The notes: a model not told the origin generated them from the sequence alone. Positions 1-8,825 are shown, counted from the first letter of the stretch. The stretch is 64,000 bases of DNA from an uncultured Bryobacterales bacterium (GCA_958295955.1 OY282420.1:2370435-2434434); one strand, 5' to 3'. Made by a program: numbers and translations.

Positions 1-1
1 C

Positions 2-922
2 GGGCAAATCAAGGGGATCGCGCGGCAGGTGCGGGCGGGCTCCCCCCGCGCGCTCGCGCGAGTCCTCAGCGAGGTCGAGAACCGCGGGCCGCGGGCCGAC
101 GCCCTGCTCGCCGAGTTGTTCGCCGGCGCCTCCCCGGCGCGGCGGATCGGCGTCACCGGAGCGCCGGGAGTCGGCAAGAGCACCCTGGTCAACCGCATGG
201 CGCGGCATCTGCGCGCCGCCGGCCGCGCCGTTGCCGTGCTGGCCGTCGATCCGACCAGCCCCTTCAGCGGCGGGGCGGTCCTCGGCGACCGCGTGCGCAT
301 GCAGTCGCACTACGACGACGCGGGGGTCTTCATCCGTTCGATGGCGACCCGCGGCGCTCTGGGCGGCTTGGCGCCGGCGGTCGGGGATGCGCTTGCCGTG
401 CTCGAAGCCGCCGGCTACGGCGCGGTCATCGTCGAGACGGTCGGAGTCGGCCAGGCCGAGGTCGATATCGTGCAGCTTGCCGATGTCGTTTGCGTCGTCC
501 TGACGCCTGCCCTGGGCGACGATATCCAGGCGGCGAAAGCGGGCATCATGGAGATCGCCGGCGTATTCGCCGTCAACAAGGCCGACCAACCCGGCGCGGA
601 ACGGCTGGAGCAGCAACTCCGCGCGATGCTGTCGCTGCTGCCCGCGGGGCGGCCTCGCCCGCGCATCGTGCGCACGGTCGCCACCGAAGACGCCGGCGTC
701 GCCGACCTCGTGGAGGCGCTGCTGCGCGCCCCCCGCGGTCCCGACGCGGCGAAAGCGTACTGGCGTCGGCGGCTGCTCGAGCGCATCTCCGAGGGTCTGC
801 TGGACTCCCTCGGCGGCGCAACGCTCGACCGGGCCGCCGAGGACGCCGCCGCCGGGAAGCTGAACCCTTACGAGTTCGTCCGGCAGGCCGTTGCGCAGGC
901 AACCGGCGGAGGCGAAAAATGA
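2..922 (+). CDS. meaB: Methylmalonyl-CoA mutase-associated GTPase MeaB (5' end outside window)
   Basis: G3E-family P-loop GTPase that protects and loads adenosylcobalamin-dependent methylmalonyl-CoA mutase. Counting from the GTG at 29, the Walker A motif GAPGVGKST lies at about residues 44-52, followed by the family signature VDPTSPFSGGAVLGDR, then ETVGVGQAEVD and the guanine-specificity motif NKAD. The frame is open to the left edge and the residues before the GTG (IKGIARQV) look like normal MeaB N-terminus, so the true start is probably just outside the window. The stop overlaps the next start (ATGA), coupling it to methylmalonyl-CoA epimerase, a standard partner in propionyl-CoA metabolism. 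Confidence 0.93.
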   Translation, partial: GQIKGIARQVRAGSPRALARVLSEVENRGPRADALLAELFAGASPARRIGVTGAPGVGKSTLVNRMARHLRAAGRAVAVLAVDPTSPFSGGAVLGDRVRMQSHYDDAGVFIRSMATRGALGGLAPAVGDALAVLEAAGYGAVIVETVGVGQAEVDIVQLADVVCVVLTPALGDDIQAAKAGIMEIAGVFAVNKADQPGAERLEQQLRAMLSLLPAGRPRPRIVRTVATEDAGVADLVEALLRAPRGPDAAKAYWRRRLLERISEGLLDSLGGATLDRAAEDAAAGKLNPYEFVRQAVAQATGGGEK

Positions 923-1344
923 AAATCGATCATATCGGCATCGCCGTGCGCTCCATCGAACGCTCGTTGGAGTTCTACCGCGAGGTTCTGGGCGCGGCGC
1001 CGAGCCGCCGCGTCGTTGTCGCGCAGGAAGGCGTCGAAGCCGCCATGCTGCCGGCAGGCGGTCCGCGCATCGAACTGCTGCAGCCCGCCGCCGCGGATTC
1101 GCCGCTCGCCCGCTTCCTCGAAAAGCGCGGCGAGGGCATCCACCATATCGCCGTGGAGGTGGACGATCTCGACGCCGCGGCCGCCGCGGTCCGCCGCTCG
1201 GGCCGCCGTCTCGTCACCGACGAAATCCGCATCGGAGCGGAAAACTACCGTTATGTCTTCGTCCATCCCAAAGACGCCGGCGGCGTCCTGCTCGAGCTGA
1301 TCGAGCCGCTTGCCCGGCAGTCCGCGGGGAAAGCGGCGCGGTAG
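919..1344 (+). CDS. mce: Methylmalonyl-CoA epimerase
   Basis: A 141-residue glyoxalase-fold (VOC) protein that interconverts (R)- and (S)-methylmalonyl-CoA. It opens with MKIDHIGIAV, where His5 is the first metal ligand, has the second histidine motif GIHHIAVEVDD near residue 77, and ends with the glutamate-bearing strand GVLLELIEP. Length and motif spacing match the family. The start ATG overlaps the meaB stop by 4 bp, so the two are translationally coupled. The mutase subunits are not in the window and presumably lie upstream. Confidence 0.92.
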   Translation: MKIDHIGIAVRSIERSLEFYREVLGAAPSRRVVVAQEGVEAAMLPAGGPRIELLQPAAADSPLARFLEKRGEGIHHIAVEVDDLDAAAAAVRRSGRRLVTDEIRIGAENYRYVFVHPKDAGGVLLELIEPLARQSAGKAAR

Positions 1345-1436
1345 GCCCGGCGGCGCGTTGTGCGAGTGTGCCATAGTGGTTCAGCCCTCAGGCGCGCAAC
1401 GCCGCCGCGCAACTTTTGCCGCGGACTTCTCAACCC

Positions 1437-2048
1437 ATGCCGCAATCCGACCCTTTCCCGATTCTCGACTCCGCCAGACTCGAGAAAGCCGCCAGATCGT
1501 GCCCCCTGCTCAAAGGCGGGACCACGGAATACACGAAAGAGTGGATAGCCTGCTGCTCGCGTCGCTTTTTCCGCGCGGCCCGGTCCATCGTTGGCGACGA
1601 CGCTCTCGCCGAAGACGTCTTGCAGGAGAGTTGGATCAAGATCATGCAAAAAATCAAATCGTACGCGGGCGGCCCCGTCGCCTGCCCCTGGGTGCATGCA
1701 GTCGTCTCCAACACGGCCAAAGACGTCCTCCGCGCGCGCCGTCAAAAAAGGGAAGACCCCATGCTCGACGTCGTGGACCCTACGCAAGACCTCGAAACGC
1801 CTGAGGAACAGCAACAAATGCTGCGCCTGCTCCGCGAAATGATCGCCGTGCTGCCCGAAACCTACCGCCAAGTCGCGCAGTTGCGCATCTACGGCGAGCT
1901 TTCCGTCGAGGAGACGGCCGAAAGCCTGGGTATCTCGCAATCCAACGTTTCCGTCCGTCTGCACCGCGCCGCGGACATGCTCAAGAAACGCCTCGACGCC
2001 CGCCTGCGCCCCCGGCGCCCTCTCCTGCCGGACCCGCCTGCAGCATAA
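1437..2048 (+). CDS. ECF-type RNA polymerase sigma factor
   Basis: A 203-residue sigma-70-family extracytoplasmic-function factor. Region 2 spans about residues 35-75 (CCSRRFFRAARSIVGDDALA, then EDVLQESWIKIMQKI) and region 4 spans about residues 130-185 (LPETYRQVAQLRIYGELSVE, ETAESLGISQSNVSVRLHRA), the second being the helix-turn-helix that reads the -35 element. The ATG at 1437 is preferred over an in-frame TTG at 1416. No anti-sigma factor gene is seen next to it. It is followed by a promoter-like stretch, a decayed gene fragment and three tandem secreted paralogues on the same strand, which are candidate targets. Confidence 0.9.
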   Translation: MPQSDPFPILDSARLEKAARSCPLLKGGTTEYTKEWIACCSRRFFRAARSIVGDDALAEDVLQESWIKIMQKIKSYAGGPVACPWVHAVVSNTAKDVLRARRQKREDPMLDVVDPTQDLETPEEQQQMLRLLREMIAVLPETYRQVAQLRIYGELSVEETAESLGISQSNVSVRLHRAADMLKKRLDARLRPRRPLLPDPPAA

Positions 2049-2086
2049 TCCGCGGGCCGCCCCGTCGAAAAAAATTCGAAAAAAAT

Positions 2087-2120
2087 GTAAGGTCGGGTTC
2101 CTGCCGGTCGTTATAGGGGT
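2087..2120 (+). promoter_or_regulatory. Possible ECF-sigma promoter downstream of the sigma gene
   Basis: About 40 bp after the sigma-factor stop, the stretch AAGGTCGGGTTCCTGCCGG followed by TCGTTATAGGGG ends shortly before an A-rich run and an ATG at 2135. A conserved non-sigma-70 -35/-10 pair immediately behind an ECF gene would fit autoregulated ECF systems, but the consensus of this sigma factor is unknown. The call is inference from position and base composition. Confidence 0.3.
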
Positions 2121-2178
2121 AGAGGGACAAAAAAATGCCCGGCCCCACAAGTCGTTTCGCCAACGGGCCGCGACGTCG

Positions 2179-2319
2179 GCTCTCGGCAACGTCCGATTTT
2201 CGGGCGTGCCTCCGGGCCGCATCATCGTGCGCGCCAAAACCTCGGCGGAGTCGGTCGAGCAGCGCGCCGTCGCCGTCAGCGCCCAGGAGCTGCGCCTGAC
2301 GTTGTGGGCGTTGCAATGA
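2179..2319 (+). pseudogene. Remnant of a carboxypeptidase-regulatory-like (CarboxypepD_reg) domain gene
   Basis: This frame has no usable start but reads as the last strands of a CarboxypepD_reg/Cna-B-like domain: LGNVRFSGVPPGRIIVRAKT, then EQRAVAVSAQELRLTL, ending in TGA at 2317-2319. The FsGvPPGr-iVRA pattern followed by a V-VsA-QELrL strand is typical of such domains. The ATG at 2135 that follows the promoter-like stretch opens a different frame, so the original gene appears to have lost most of its length and shifted frame. Together with 2049-2178 this accounts for the 303-bp gap between the sigma gene and the next gene. Confidence 0.45.
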
Positions 2320-2351
2320 CCGCCGCGGCAAACAGACGAAGGAGGCATGAG

Positions 2352-2906
2352 ATGACGAGGAACACATTCTTGAGCCGGCTGGCGTTGCTACAGGCTCTAC
2401 TGCTGGTGGCTCCCCTACCGGCGGCGGCCAAGATCAGGTCCGACTGGGCGAAGGTGCAGGCGGTGGAAGCCGGAAGGCGAACCTGGGTGCAACCCTACAA
2501 GGGCGAAGCCCCCGAAGAAGACTTGACGGTCAAGGGCCGTTTCGAGTCGGCAACGGCCGAGAGCATCACGCTGGTGTTGCCGGACGGACAAACGCGCACC
2601 TTCGAGAAACAGGCCGTGCGCAAGGTCCTGGTCAGCCGCCCGTTCGCGAAACGTTGGCCCGGCTGGGCATCCATGGTGATTGCCGCCGTATCGCTGGAGA
2701 GCGCCCGCAAATACGCAGACATCGGCCTGGATTTTTCCTTCAAAAATCGCCTCGGTGATTTGGTGTTGGTTCTTCCGGTCGGTCTCGCCTTTTTCTACGG
2801 TTCGCGGATGGGAGGCATTTACAACGTGCCGCCCAAGCATCGGGCGAAGACTCTTGCGGACAACGCCGACAATTCGCAGCAAGCAGCCGAAGGAGGCTCG
2901 CCATGA
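2352..2906 (+). CDS. Secreted protein of unknown function, tandem paralogue 1
   Basis: A 184-residue protein with a Sec signal peptide (basic MTRNTFLSR, hydrophobic core, cleavage near PAAAK). The mature start is KIRSDWAKVQAVEAGRR and the central block is VKGRFESATAESITLVLPDG followed by QTRTFEKQAVRKVLV, whose strand pattern resembles a small Sm/SH3-like barrel (inference). A hydrophobic stretch (VLVLPVGLAFFYG) precedes a basic tail ending GGIYNVPPKHRAKT. The start at 2352 has a good ribosome-binding site (AAGGAGG at 2339-2345). It overlaps the next paralogue by ATGA. I do not recognise a named family. Confidence 0.8.
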   Translation: MTRNTFLSRLALLQALLLVAPLPAAAKIRSDWAKVQAVEAGRRTWVQPYKGEAPEEDLTVKGRFESATAESITLVLPDGQTRTFEKQAVRKVLVSRPFAKRWPGWASMVIAAVSLESARKYADIGLDFSFKNRLGDLVLVLPVGLAFFYGSRMGGIYNVPPKHRAKTLADNADNSQQAAEGGSP

Positions 2907-3451
2907 CGAGGAACGCATTTTTGAGCCGGCCGGCGTTGTTGCCGGCTCTGCTGTTGGCGGTTTCCCCGCCGGCGGCGGCCAAGATCAGATCGGACTGGTC
3001 GCGGGTGCAGGCGGTGGAAGCCGGAAGATGGACCGTGGTGCTGCTTTACAAAAACGAAGCGCCGCCACAAAATCTGAAAATCAAGGGCTGCTTCAAGTCC
3101 GCCGCGGCCGAGAGCATCACGCTGGTGTTGCCGGACGGGCAAACGCGCACCTTCGAGAAACAGGCCGTGCGCAAGGTGCTGGTTCGCCGCCCATTTGCCA
3201 ACCGCGTGCCGGGATGGGTTGCCTTGGGCGTTACCGCCGCCATCCTGGAAACGTTCTCCGCCGTAGCCGCCAGGAGAGCAAGCGAGGGCTTTACATCGAG
3301 TGCAAGGGCGCAAGCCCACGCGGTGTTCACCATTCCGATCGGTCTGGCCTTTTTCTACGGTTCGCGGATGGGAGGCATTTACAATGTGCCGCCCAAGCAT
3401 CGAGCAAAAACCCGCGCCGCCGCAGCGGCGCCGAACGGAACGGCTCCATGA
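2903..3451 (+). CDS. Secreted protein of unknown function, tandem paralogue 2
   Basis: A 182-residue paralogue of the gene just upstream, starting within its stop codon. The signal peptide (MTRNAFLSRPALLPALLL), the DGQTRTFEKQAVRKVLV block and the tail FFYGSRMGGIYNVPPKHRAK are almost identical to copy 1, even at DNA level. The middle (about residues 105-150) is different, being RRASEGFTSSARAQAHAVFT here. This mosaic points to tandem duplication followed by divergence or gene conversion. Function unknown; probably anchored to or acting at the membrane. Confidence 0.8.
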   Translation: MTRNAFLSRPALLPALLLAVSPPAAAKIRSDWSRVQAVEAGRWTVVLLYKNEAPPQNLKIKGCFKSAAAESITLVLPDGQTRTFEKQAVRKVLVRRPFANRVPGWVALGVTAAILETFSAVAARRASEGFTSSARAQAHAVFTIPIGLAFFYGSRMGGIYNVPPKHRAKTRAAAAAPNGTAP

Positions 3452-3488
3452 GCAATTTCAAGAGAAAAACGCCAAGGGAGAGACGATC

Positions 3489-4001
3489 ATGATTCTCGAA
3501 ACAAAGAACATGCGGGCGATTCCTCTGCTGCTCGTCGGGCTTCTCGCCTTCGGTCCGGCAGCCGAGGCCGCCGCGGTCAAGAACGATTGGTCCAAGGTCC
3601 GCAAAACGCAACAGGGGAGACAGACCTGGGTGCGGCGTTACAAGAGCGAAGTCCCCAAGGGGCAGCCTCGGGTCGTCCCCGGACGTTTCGCCTCGGCCGG
3701 CGCCGACAGCATCACGCTCATCCTCTCCGACGGCGGCAGTGTCACCTTCGAGAAGCACACCGTGGGCAGGGTGTCCGTCCGCCGTTCGGTCCGCCAACGC
3801 CGGCCGGCATATGTTGCGGCCGCCGCAATGCCGGCGCTCAATCACGCCGTTATCGTCCCTCGCGTAGGAGGAACCGAACAGGAACCCTTTGTCTTTGGGG
3901 TGCTGAATCTGCTGACCACTGCTCCCGTCCTGCTTGTCGGTCATTTCGGCCCGGGTCGAAAAATAATCTGCGAGGCGCCCGCAAAGCACAGAAACGACTA
4001 A
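3489..4001 (+). CDS. Secreted protein of unknown function, divergent tandem paralogue 3
   Basis: A 170-residue third member of the tandem family, more diverged. After a signal peptide it keeps the mature start VKNDWSKVRKTQQGRQTWVR and the block GRFASAGADSITLILSDG then GSVTFEKHTVGRVSVRR, and it ends EAPAKHRND, echoing the PPKHR tail of the other two. A GGGAGAG ribosome-binding site lies 5-11 bases before the ATG at 3489; a second ATG at 3510 is possible. It lies 37 bp after copy 2 and is probably co-transcribed. Confidence 0.75.
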   Translation: MILETKNMRAIPLLLVGLLAFGPAAEAAAVKNDWSKVRKTQQGRQTWVRRYKSEVPKGQPRVVPGRFASAGADSITLILSDGGSVTFEKHTVGRVSVRRSVRQRRPAYVAAAAMPALNHAVIVPRVGGTEQEPFVFGVLNLLTTAPVLLVGHFGPGRKIICEAPAKHRND

Positions 4002-4033
4002 CGGTACGCAGAAACGAGATATCGGTTGGCGAG

Positions 4034-4990
4034 CTAATCCAGGTCGTCGAAGAGTTGGCTGCTCAGGTATCTTTCGCCGGCGTCGGGCAGGATGGCGACG
4101 ATGGTCTTGCCTGCGAATTGGGGCTCGTTGGCCAAGCGGCAGGCGACGGCGGCGGCGGCGCCGCAGGAGATGCCGCTGAGCAGACCCTCCTCTCCGGCCA
4201 GGCGCTTGGCGTATTCCACCGCTTCTTCATCGCCGCAGCTTTCGATGCGGTCGACCATTTCCAGATCGAGCGTGTCGGGTATGAAGCCCGCGCCGATTCC
4301 CTGGATCGCGGTCCGGCCGGGCTGCATCGGTTGGCCGGCCAGGAACTGCGCGATTACCGGACTGCTCTCGGGCTCGACGCCTACGGTGACGATTTGCTTT
4401 TTCCGGCGCAGCTTGAAATAGCGCGAGACGCCGCTGACGGTTCCCCCTGTGCCGACTGCGGCAACGAGCACATCGACATTGCCGCCGGTGTCGTTCCAGA
4501 TTTCGGGGCCGGTGGTTTTGACGTGGATGCGCGGGTTGGCGGGATTTTTGAATTGTTCGAGGTGGAGGTAGCGGTTGGGATTGGCGGCGGCGAGTTGCTC
4601 GGCGCGGATGACGGCGCCGTACATGCCGTCGTCTCCGGACGTGAGTTCAATCTTCGCTCCCAACATCTTGAGCACGCGGCGGCGTTCGACGCTGTAGCCG
4701 GCGGGCATGACGATGGTGATCGGGTAGCCGCGGGCGGCGGCAACGAAAGCCAGCGCGATGCCGGTGTTGCCGCTGGTCGCCTCGATGAGCTCCATGCCGG
4801 GGTGGAGCCGGCCGCTTTTTTCGGCATCCCAGATCATTGACGCGCCGATGCGGCATTTGACCGAATAGGCGGGATTGCGGCCCTCTACCTTGCCGAGGAC
4901 TACGGCTTTGGCGTTGCCGGGGATGCGGTTGAGACGCACCAGCGGCGTGTTGCCGATGGCCAGCGAGTTGTCGGCGAAGATGTGCGCCAA
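4034..4990 (-). CDS. cysK: Cysteine synthase (O-acetylserine sulfhydrylase)
   Basis: PLP-dependent enzyme that makes cysteine from O-acetylserine and sulfide. The 318-residue protein has the PLP-lysine motif [11 protein letters not shown] near residue 45, the substrate loop [11 protein letters not shown] near residue 68, the phosphate-binding GTGGTVSG, and [12 protein letters not shown] near the C-terminus. It starts with TTG, 4 bp after the stop of the Rrf2 regulator, with GGGAG upstream. The pair is likely one operon in which the regulator senses sulfur status. Confidence 0.93.
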   Translation of the reverse strand: MAHIFADNSLAIGNTPLVRLNRIPGNAKAVVLGKVEGRNPAYSVKCRIGASMIWDAEKSGRLHPGMELIEATSGNTGIALAFVAAARGYPITIVMPAGYSVERRRVLKMLGAKIELTSGDDGMYGAVIRAEQLAAANPNRYLHLEQFKNPANPRIHVKTTGPEIWNDTGGNVDVLVAAVGTGGTVSGVSRYFKLRRKKQIVTVGVEPESSPVIAQFLAGQPMQPGRTAIQGIGAGFIPDTLDLEMVDRIESCGDEEAVEYAKRLAGEEGLLSGISCGAAAAVACRLANEPQFAGKTIVAILPDAGERYLSSQLFDDLD

Positions 4991-4994
4991 GGTT

Positions 4995-5426
4995 TTATAT
5001 CTCCCAGTTTACGACGCGCCGGGCGCGCTTCTGCTTCCAGCGCTCGACAAGGTCGGCGAAGGTCGTGCGGTCGATGACGCTCGAAAGCGCCCGCTCGGCC
5101 CGCGTCCACAATTCGGGAAACGGCGAGTCGGGGGATTCGTTCTCGATCGGCTTGCGCGAAAGCTGCACGGGGCCGTCGATGACGCGCAGGACGGCGCCCA
5201 CGGTGATTTGATCGGCGGGGCGGGCTAAAAAATAGCCGCCGTCGGCGCCGCGCTTGGAGCCGAGGAGCCCGCTCTGCTTGAGTTGGGACAAAATCAGCTC
5301 GAGAAATTTCTGCGGAATCTTTTGCCGTTCGGCGATCTTGGCGATCTTGGTGGGGTCGGGAACGTTGCGGCAGGCAAGATCGAAGACCGCGCGGAGCGCG
5401 TATTCGCCTTTGACGGAGACATCCAT
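4995..5426 (-). CDS. Rrf2-family transcriptional regulator (CymR-like)
   Basis: A 143-residue Rrf2 winged-helix protein, starting [19 protein letters not shown], with recognition helix [19 protein letters not shown] and wing [14 protein letters not shown]. It lacks the three closely spaced cysteines that bind an Fe-S cluster in IscR, so a CymR-like role is more likely. Its position directly ahead of cysK, with a 4-bp gap, supports control of cysteine metabolism. Confidence 0.88.
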   Translation of the reverse strand: MDVSVKGEYALRAVFDLACRNVPDPTKIAKIAERQKIPQKFLELILSQLKQSGLLGSKRGADGGYFLARPADQITVGAVLRVIDGPVQLSRKPIENESPDSPFPELWTRAERALSSVIDRTTFADLVERWKQKRARRVVNWEI

Positions 5427-5438
5427 GAGAAATCTCTA

Positions 5439-5450
5439 CCAGTTTACTAG
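5439..5450 (-). promoter_or_regulatory. Imperfect dyad ahead of the Rrf2-cysK operon, possible operator
   Basis: On the minus strand CTAGT-AA-ACTGG lies 13 bases upstream of the regulator ATG and is an inverted repeat with one mismatch. The nonamer GTAAACTGG within it recurs 14 bases upstream of the cysK start, inside the end of the regulator gene. Autoregulation is an inference. Confidence 0.25.
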
Positions 5451-5479
5451 GGAATTGACCGCCGCGGCCTGGGATCGCT

Positions 5480-6454
5480 CTACTCCTTCAGCGCCGCGAT
5501 CAGGGCCGGAACGACTTCGAAGAGGTCGGCCACTATGCCGTAATCGGCGATCTCGAAGATCGGCGCGCCTTCGTCTTTATTGATGGCGACGATGGTTTTT
5601 GCGCCTTTCATGCCGACGACGTGCTGGATGGCGCCGGAGATGCCCAGCGCAAGGTAGAGGTTCGGCGAGACGGTCTGGCCGGAGCTGCCGACCTGGCGCT
5701 CGAGCGGCAGCCAGCCGTTGTCGCAGATCGGCCGCGAGGCGGCCAACTCGCCCCCGAGCGCCTGGGCCAACTCTACGGCGAGCGGAATGTTCTCCGGGTC
5801 TTTGATGCCGCGGCCGACCGACACGATGATCTCGGCGGCCGTCAGATCGACGGCGCCCTTCGCTTCCTGGAACGGAGCTTCGGGGCGCGTGCGGATTTGC
5901 GCCGGGTCGATGACCACGTCCAGGTTGCGGACCGGCGCCGGGGCGCCGCCGTCGGGCAGAGCATCGGCGCGGAATACGCCGGACTGGATCGATGCGAAAT
6001 ACGGCGCATCGCCCGCCGGCGTCACGTCGGCATTGAGCTTTCCTTGGAAAAGCCGGCGGACGAAGACGAGCTTGCCGTCGTCGACGGCGATGCCGACCGC
6101 GTCGCTGAGGAACGCCTTGCCGAGGCCGGCGGTCAGCTTGGGCGCGAAATCGCGCACTTGATAAGTGTGCGGGAACAAAACGAGAGTCGGGTTCAACTGC
6201 TCGACGGCTTGGCGAACGGCGGCGGCGAAGCCGTCGGGCGTATAAGCGGCCAGCGCCGGGTCGTCGATAACGACCACTTCGGACACGCGCTTGGCGGCGG
6301 CCTCGGCGGCCAACCCGGCGACCCCCGACCCGAGCACGGCGACTTGCAGCGGGCAGCCGAGCGCGGCGGCGGCTTCCGCGCCGGCGGCAATCGTCTCGAA
6401 CGACATGCCGTGCCAGGCGCCGCCCGCCTGCTCGCTGACGACCAGAACGCTCAT
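5480..6454 (-). CDS. etfA: Electron transfer flavoprotein alpha subunit
   Basis: A 324-residue FAD-binding ETF subunit that passes electrons from acyl-CoA dehydrogenases to the quinone pool. The C-terminal FAD domain shows [15 protein letters not shown], the motif [40 protein letters not shown] and [21 protein letters not shown]. The N-terminal part has the Rossmann-like ETF fold. The ATG at 6454 overlaps the etfB stop by 4 bp. An acyl-CoA dehydrogenase and acyl-CoA ligase are encoded elsewhere in the window. Confidence 0.95.
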   Translation of the reverse strand: MSVLVVSEQAGGAWHGMSFETIAAGAEAAAALGCPLQVAVLGSGVAGLAAEAAAKRVSEVVVIDDPALAAYTPDGFAAAVRQAVEQLNPTLVLFPHTYQVRDFAPKLTAGLGKAFLSDAVGIAVDDGKLVFVRRLFQGKLNADVTPAGDAPYFASIQSGVFRADALPDGGAPAPVRNLDVVIDPAQIRTRPEAPFQEAKGAVDLTAAEIIVSVGRGIKDPENIPLAVELAQALGGELAASRPICDNGWLPLERQVGSSGQTVSPNLYLALGISGAIQHVVGMKGAKTIVAINKDEGAPIFEIADYGIVADLFEVVPALIAALKE

Positions 6455-7221
6455 AGCGCCCTCGCTTCGAATTTCAGCTTCTCGAGCAACGCGGCGGCCG
6501 CTTCTTTGCCGCTGCCGGTGATGAATTGCGTTTGCTTCGTTTTGTGCGGAAGATACAGGCGGCGGACCGTTTGGCTTGCAGCCATGTCGATTCCGAGCTC
6601 GCCGGCCGTGTGCGTGACCAGCGGTTTCTTCCTGGCCCGCTTGATGCCCATCAAGGTTGCGTAACGGACCTTGTTGATGCCGCTCTGGATGGTGAGCAGC
6701 GCGGGCAGCGGCATCGAAACGTTCTGGAACCAGCCGGCTTCGAGCTCGCGCTTGACGCGCAGCCCGCCGTCCTCGGCCTGGACTTGCATGACGATCGTGG
6801 CGTGCGGCAGGTTCAGCAGCTCGGCCATAATGACGCCGGTCTGGCCGAAGCCGAAATCGTCGGACTGCAGGCCGGTGAGCACCAGATCGTGCGCTTCCCG
6901 GCCGACGGCCGCCGCAAGCGCGCGGGCGATGCATAGCGCGTCGGCTTGCGCGAAGCGGTCGTCTTCGATGAGAATGCCGCGGTCCGCGCCCTTGGCCAGC
7001 GCTTCGCGGATAGTCGAAGCCGCGCGCGCCGGTCCGGCCGAGACCGCGACCACCTCACCGCCGTGCTTTTCCTTGAGCCGCAGGCCCTCTTCCAGGGCGA
7101 AGGCGTCGGGCTCGTTCATTTCGAAATTGAGGTCTTCGTCCTCAACCCATTTGCGGTCGACCGCTATGCGCAGCGCCGAGTCGCGCGCGCCGACTTGTTT
7201 CAGGCATACGAAGATGTTCAT
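6451..7221 (-). CDS. etfB: Electron transfer flavoprotein beta subunit
   Basis: A 256-residue AMP-binding ETF subunit, starting MNIFVCLKQVGARDS. It shows NEPDAFALEEGLRLKE, the nucleotide loop VLTGLQSDDFGFGQTG and the family signature VKRELEAGWFQNVSMPLPAL with the recognition-loop region TIQSGINKVRYATL. The ATG at 7221 is chosen over an upstream in-frame start because homologues begin here. It is first of the two-gene etfBA operon. Confidence 0.95.
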   Translation of the reverse strand: MNIFVCLKQVGARDSALRIAVDRKWVEDEDLNFEMNEPDAFALEEGLRLKEKHGGEVVAVSAGPARAASTIREALAKGADRGILIEDDRFAQADALCIARALAAAVGREAHDLVLTGLQSDDFGFGQTGVIMAELLNLPHATIVMQVQAEDGGLRVKRELEAGWFQNVSMPLPALLTIQSGINKVRYATLMGIKRARKKPLVTHTAGELGIDMAASQTVRRLYLPHKTKQTQFITGSGKEAAAALLEKLKFEARAL

Positions 7222-7293
7222 GCGCGGAGATTTCAGCGAAGCGGCGCTGCAAGTCTGCGCCAACGAAAGATTCTACCAACTGCAAGCAGGCCG

Positions 7294-8538
7294 CTAATCC
7301 TCGCGGTAGCGCCGGAAGATCAAAGCGCCGTTGGTGCCGCCGAAACCGAATGAGTTGGTCAGCGAGTATTCGATTTCCATCGGGCGCGCCTGCCCCGGCA
7401 CGTAGTCGAGATCGCAGCCCTCGCCGGGCGTTTCGAGATTGATCGTCGGCGGCGCGGTCTGATCGCGGATCGCCAGTACGGCGATTCCGGCTTCGAGGCC
7501 GCCGGCGCCGCCCAGCAGATGCCCCGTCATCGACTTGGTGGAGCTTACGCCTATCGTTTTGGCGTGACCGCCGAACACCGCCTCCACGGCCTGCGACTCG
7601 ATGCGGTCGCCGAGCGGCGTCGAGGTGCCGTGCGCGTTGATGTATTGGATGTCGGACGGAGCGATGCCGGCGTCTTTAACGGCGTTGCGCATGACGCGCT
7701 GAGCGCCGTCGCCGTCCTCGGCGGGCGAGGTGATATGAAAGGCGTCGCCGCTCATGCCGTAGCCGACCAACTCGGCAACGATCTCCGCGCCGCGGCGGCG
7801 GGCGAACTCCAATTCCTCGAGCACGAGGATGCCGGCGCCCTCGCCGATGACGAAGCCGTCGCGGGCGGCGTCCCAGGGGCGGCAGGCGCGTTCGGGATCG
7901 TCGTTGCGCATAGACAGCGCCTTCATGTTGCCGAAGCCGGCGACGCTCATCGGCGTGATCGCGGCCTCGGCTCCGCCGCAAATCATGGCGTCGGCGTCGC
8001 CGCGCTGGATCAGCCGGTAGGAATCGCCGATCGCATGGGCGCCGCTGGTGCAGGCGGTCGCCGTGGCCGAGTTGGGGCCTTTCGCGCCCCAGCGGATCGA
8101 CACGTGACCCGAAGCCAGGTTGACGATCGACGCGGGAATGAAGAAAGGCGAAATCTTGCGCGGGCCGCCCCGGATGAGCTTCAAATGCTCGCGCTCGATC
8201 ACGTCGAAGCCGCCGATGCCGCTGCCGACGTAAACGCCGACGCGGGCCGCGTTTCCGGGGGTCACGCCCAGCCCGGACATCTTCATCGCAAACTCGCTCG
8301 AAGCGAGGGCGAAAAAGATGAAGCGCCCCATCTTGCGCAGGTCTTTTTTATCCACGAAATCGAGCGGATCGAAGCCGCCGACCTCGCCGGCGATGCGGCA
8401 ACCGAATCCTTCCGTGTCGAAATGCGTGATGCGCCGGATGCCGTTGCGCCCCGCGCATAAGCCCGCCCACGACTCTTCCGTGCCCAGCCCGACCGGAGAG
8501 GCCAGACCGATACCGGTAACAACGACTCTTTTAGACAA
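7294..8538 (-). CDS. fabF: Beta-ketoacyl-ACP synthase II
   Basis: Condensing enzyme of type II fatty acid synthesis. The 414-residue protein starts MSKRVVVTGIGLASPVG with a TTG codon. The catalytic Cys lies in ATACTSGAHAIG near residue 170 and the two active-site histidines in NAHGTSTPLGD and KSMTGHLLGGAGG. The C-terminus LTNSFGFGGTNGALIF is typical. It lies 53 bp downstream of acpP, the usual fabF-acpP pairing, here in the order acpP-fabF. Confidence 0.96.
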   Translation of the reverse strand: MSKRVVVTGIGLASPVGLGTEESWAGLCAGRNGIRRITHFDTEGFGCRIAGEVGGFDPLDFVDKKDLRKMGRFIFFALASSEFAMKMSGLGVTPGNAARVGVYVGSGIGGFDVIEREHLKLIRGGPRKISPFFIPASIVNLASGHVSIRWGAKGPNSATATACTSGAHAIGDSYRLIQRGDADAMICGGAEAAITPMSVAGFGNMKALSMRNDDPERACRPWDAARDGFVIGEGAGILVLEELEFARRRGAEIVAELVGYGMSGDAFHITSPAEDGDGAQRVMRNAVKDAGIAPSDIQYINAHGTSTPLGDRIESQAVEAVFGGHAKTIGVSSTKSMTGHLLGGAGGLEAGIAVLAIRDQTAPPTINLETPGEGCDLDYVPGQARPMEIEYSLTNSFGFGGTNGALIFRRYRED

Positions 8539-8591
8539 AGACTGCCCCGACTGTTTCAGATGGAAGCCGCTCCGTTACGGCCGCCGCAATT

Positions 8592-8825
8592 TCACTGCTT
8601 TTTCGCTTTGATGTACTCGACTGCATCGCCGACCGTGCGGATCTGTTCCGCGTCTTCATCGGGAATCTCGATACCGAACTCCTCTTCGAAACCCATGATC
8701 AATTCGACGACATCGAGGGAATCGGCATTCAGCGACTCCTGGAAAGACGCTTCCAGCGTCACTTCCGACTCCTCGACGCTCAACTGCTCGCAAATGATCT
8801 CGACAATTTTCTGATGGATATCCAT
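8592..8825 (-). CDS. acpP: Acyl carrier protein
   Basis: A 77-residue acidic four-helix carrier. The phosphopantetheine serine is in [18 protein letters not shown] near residue 35, followed by [18 protein letters not shown] and a C-terminal [10 protein letters not shown] strong AGGGGGAGG ribosome-binding site precedes the ATG, and a sigma-70-like promoter lies about 40 bp upstream. It is first in the acpP-fabF transcript. Confidence 0.97.
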   Translation of the reverse strand: MDIHQKIVEIICEQLSVEESEVTLEASFQESLNADSLDVVELIMGFEEEFGIEIPDEDAEQIRTVGDAVEYIKAKKQ

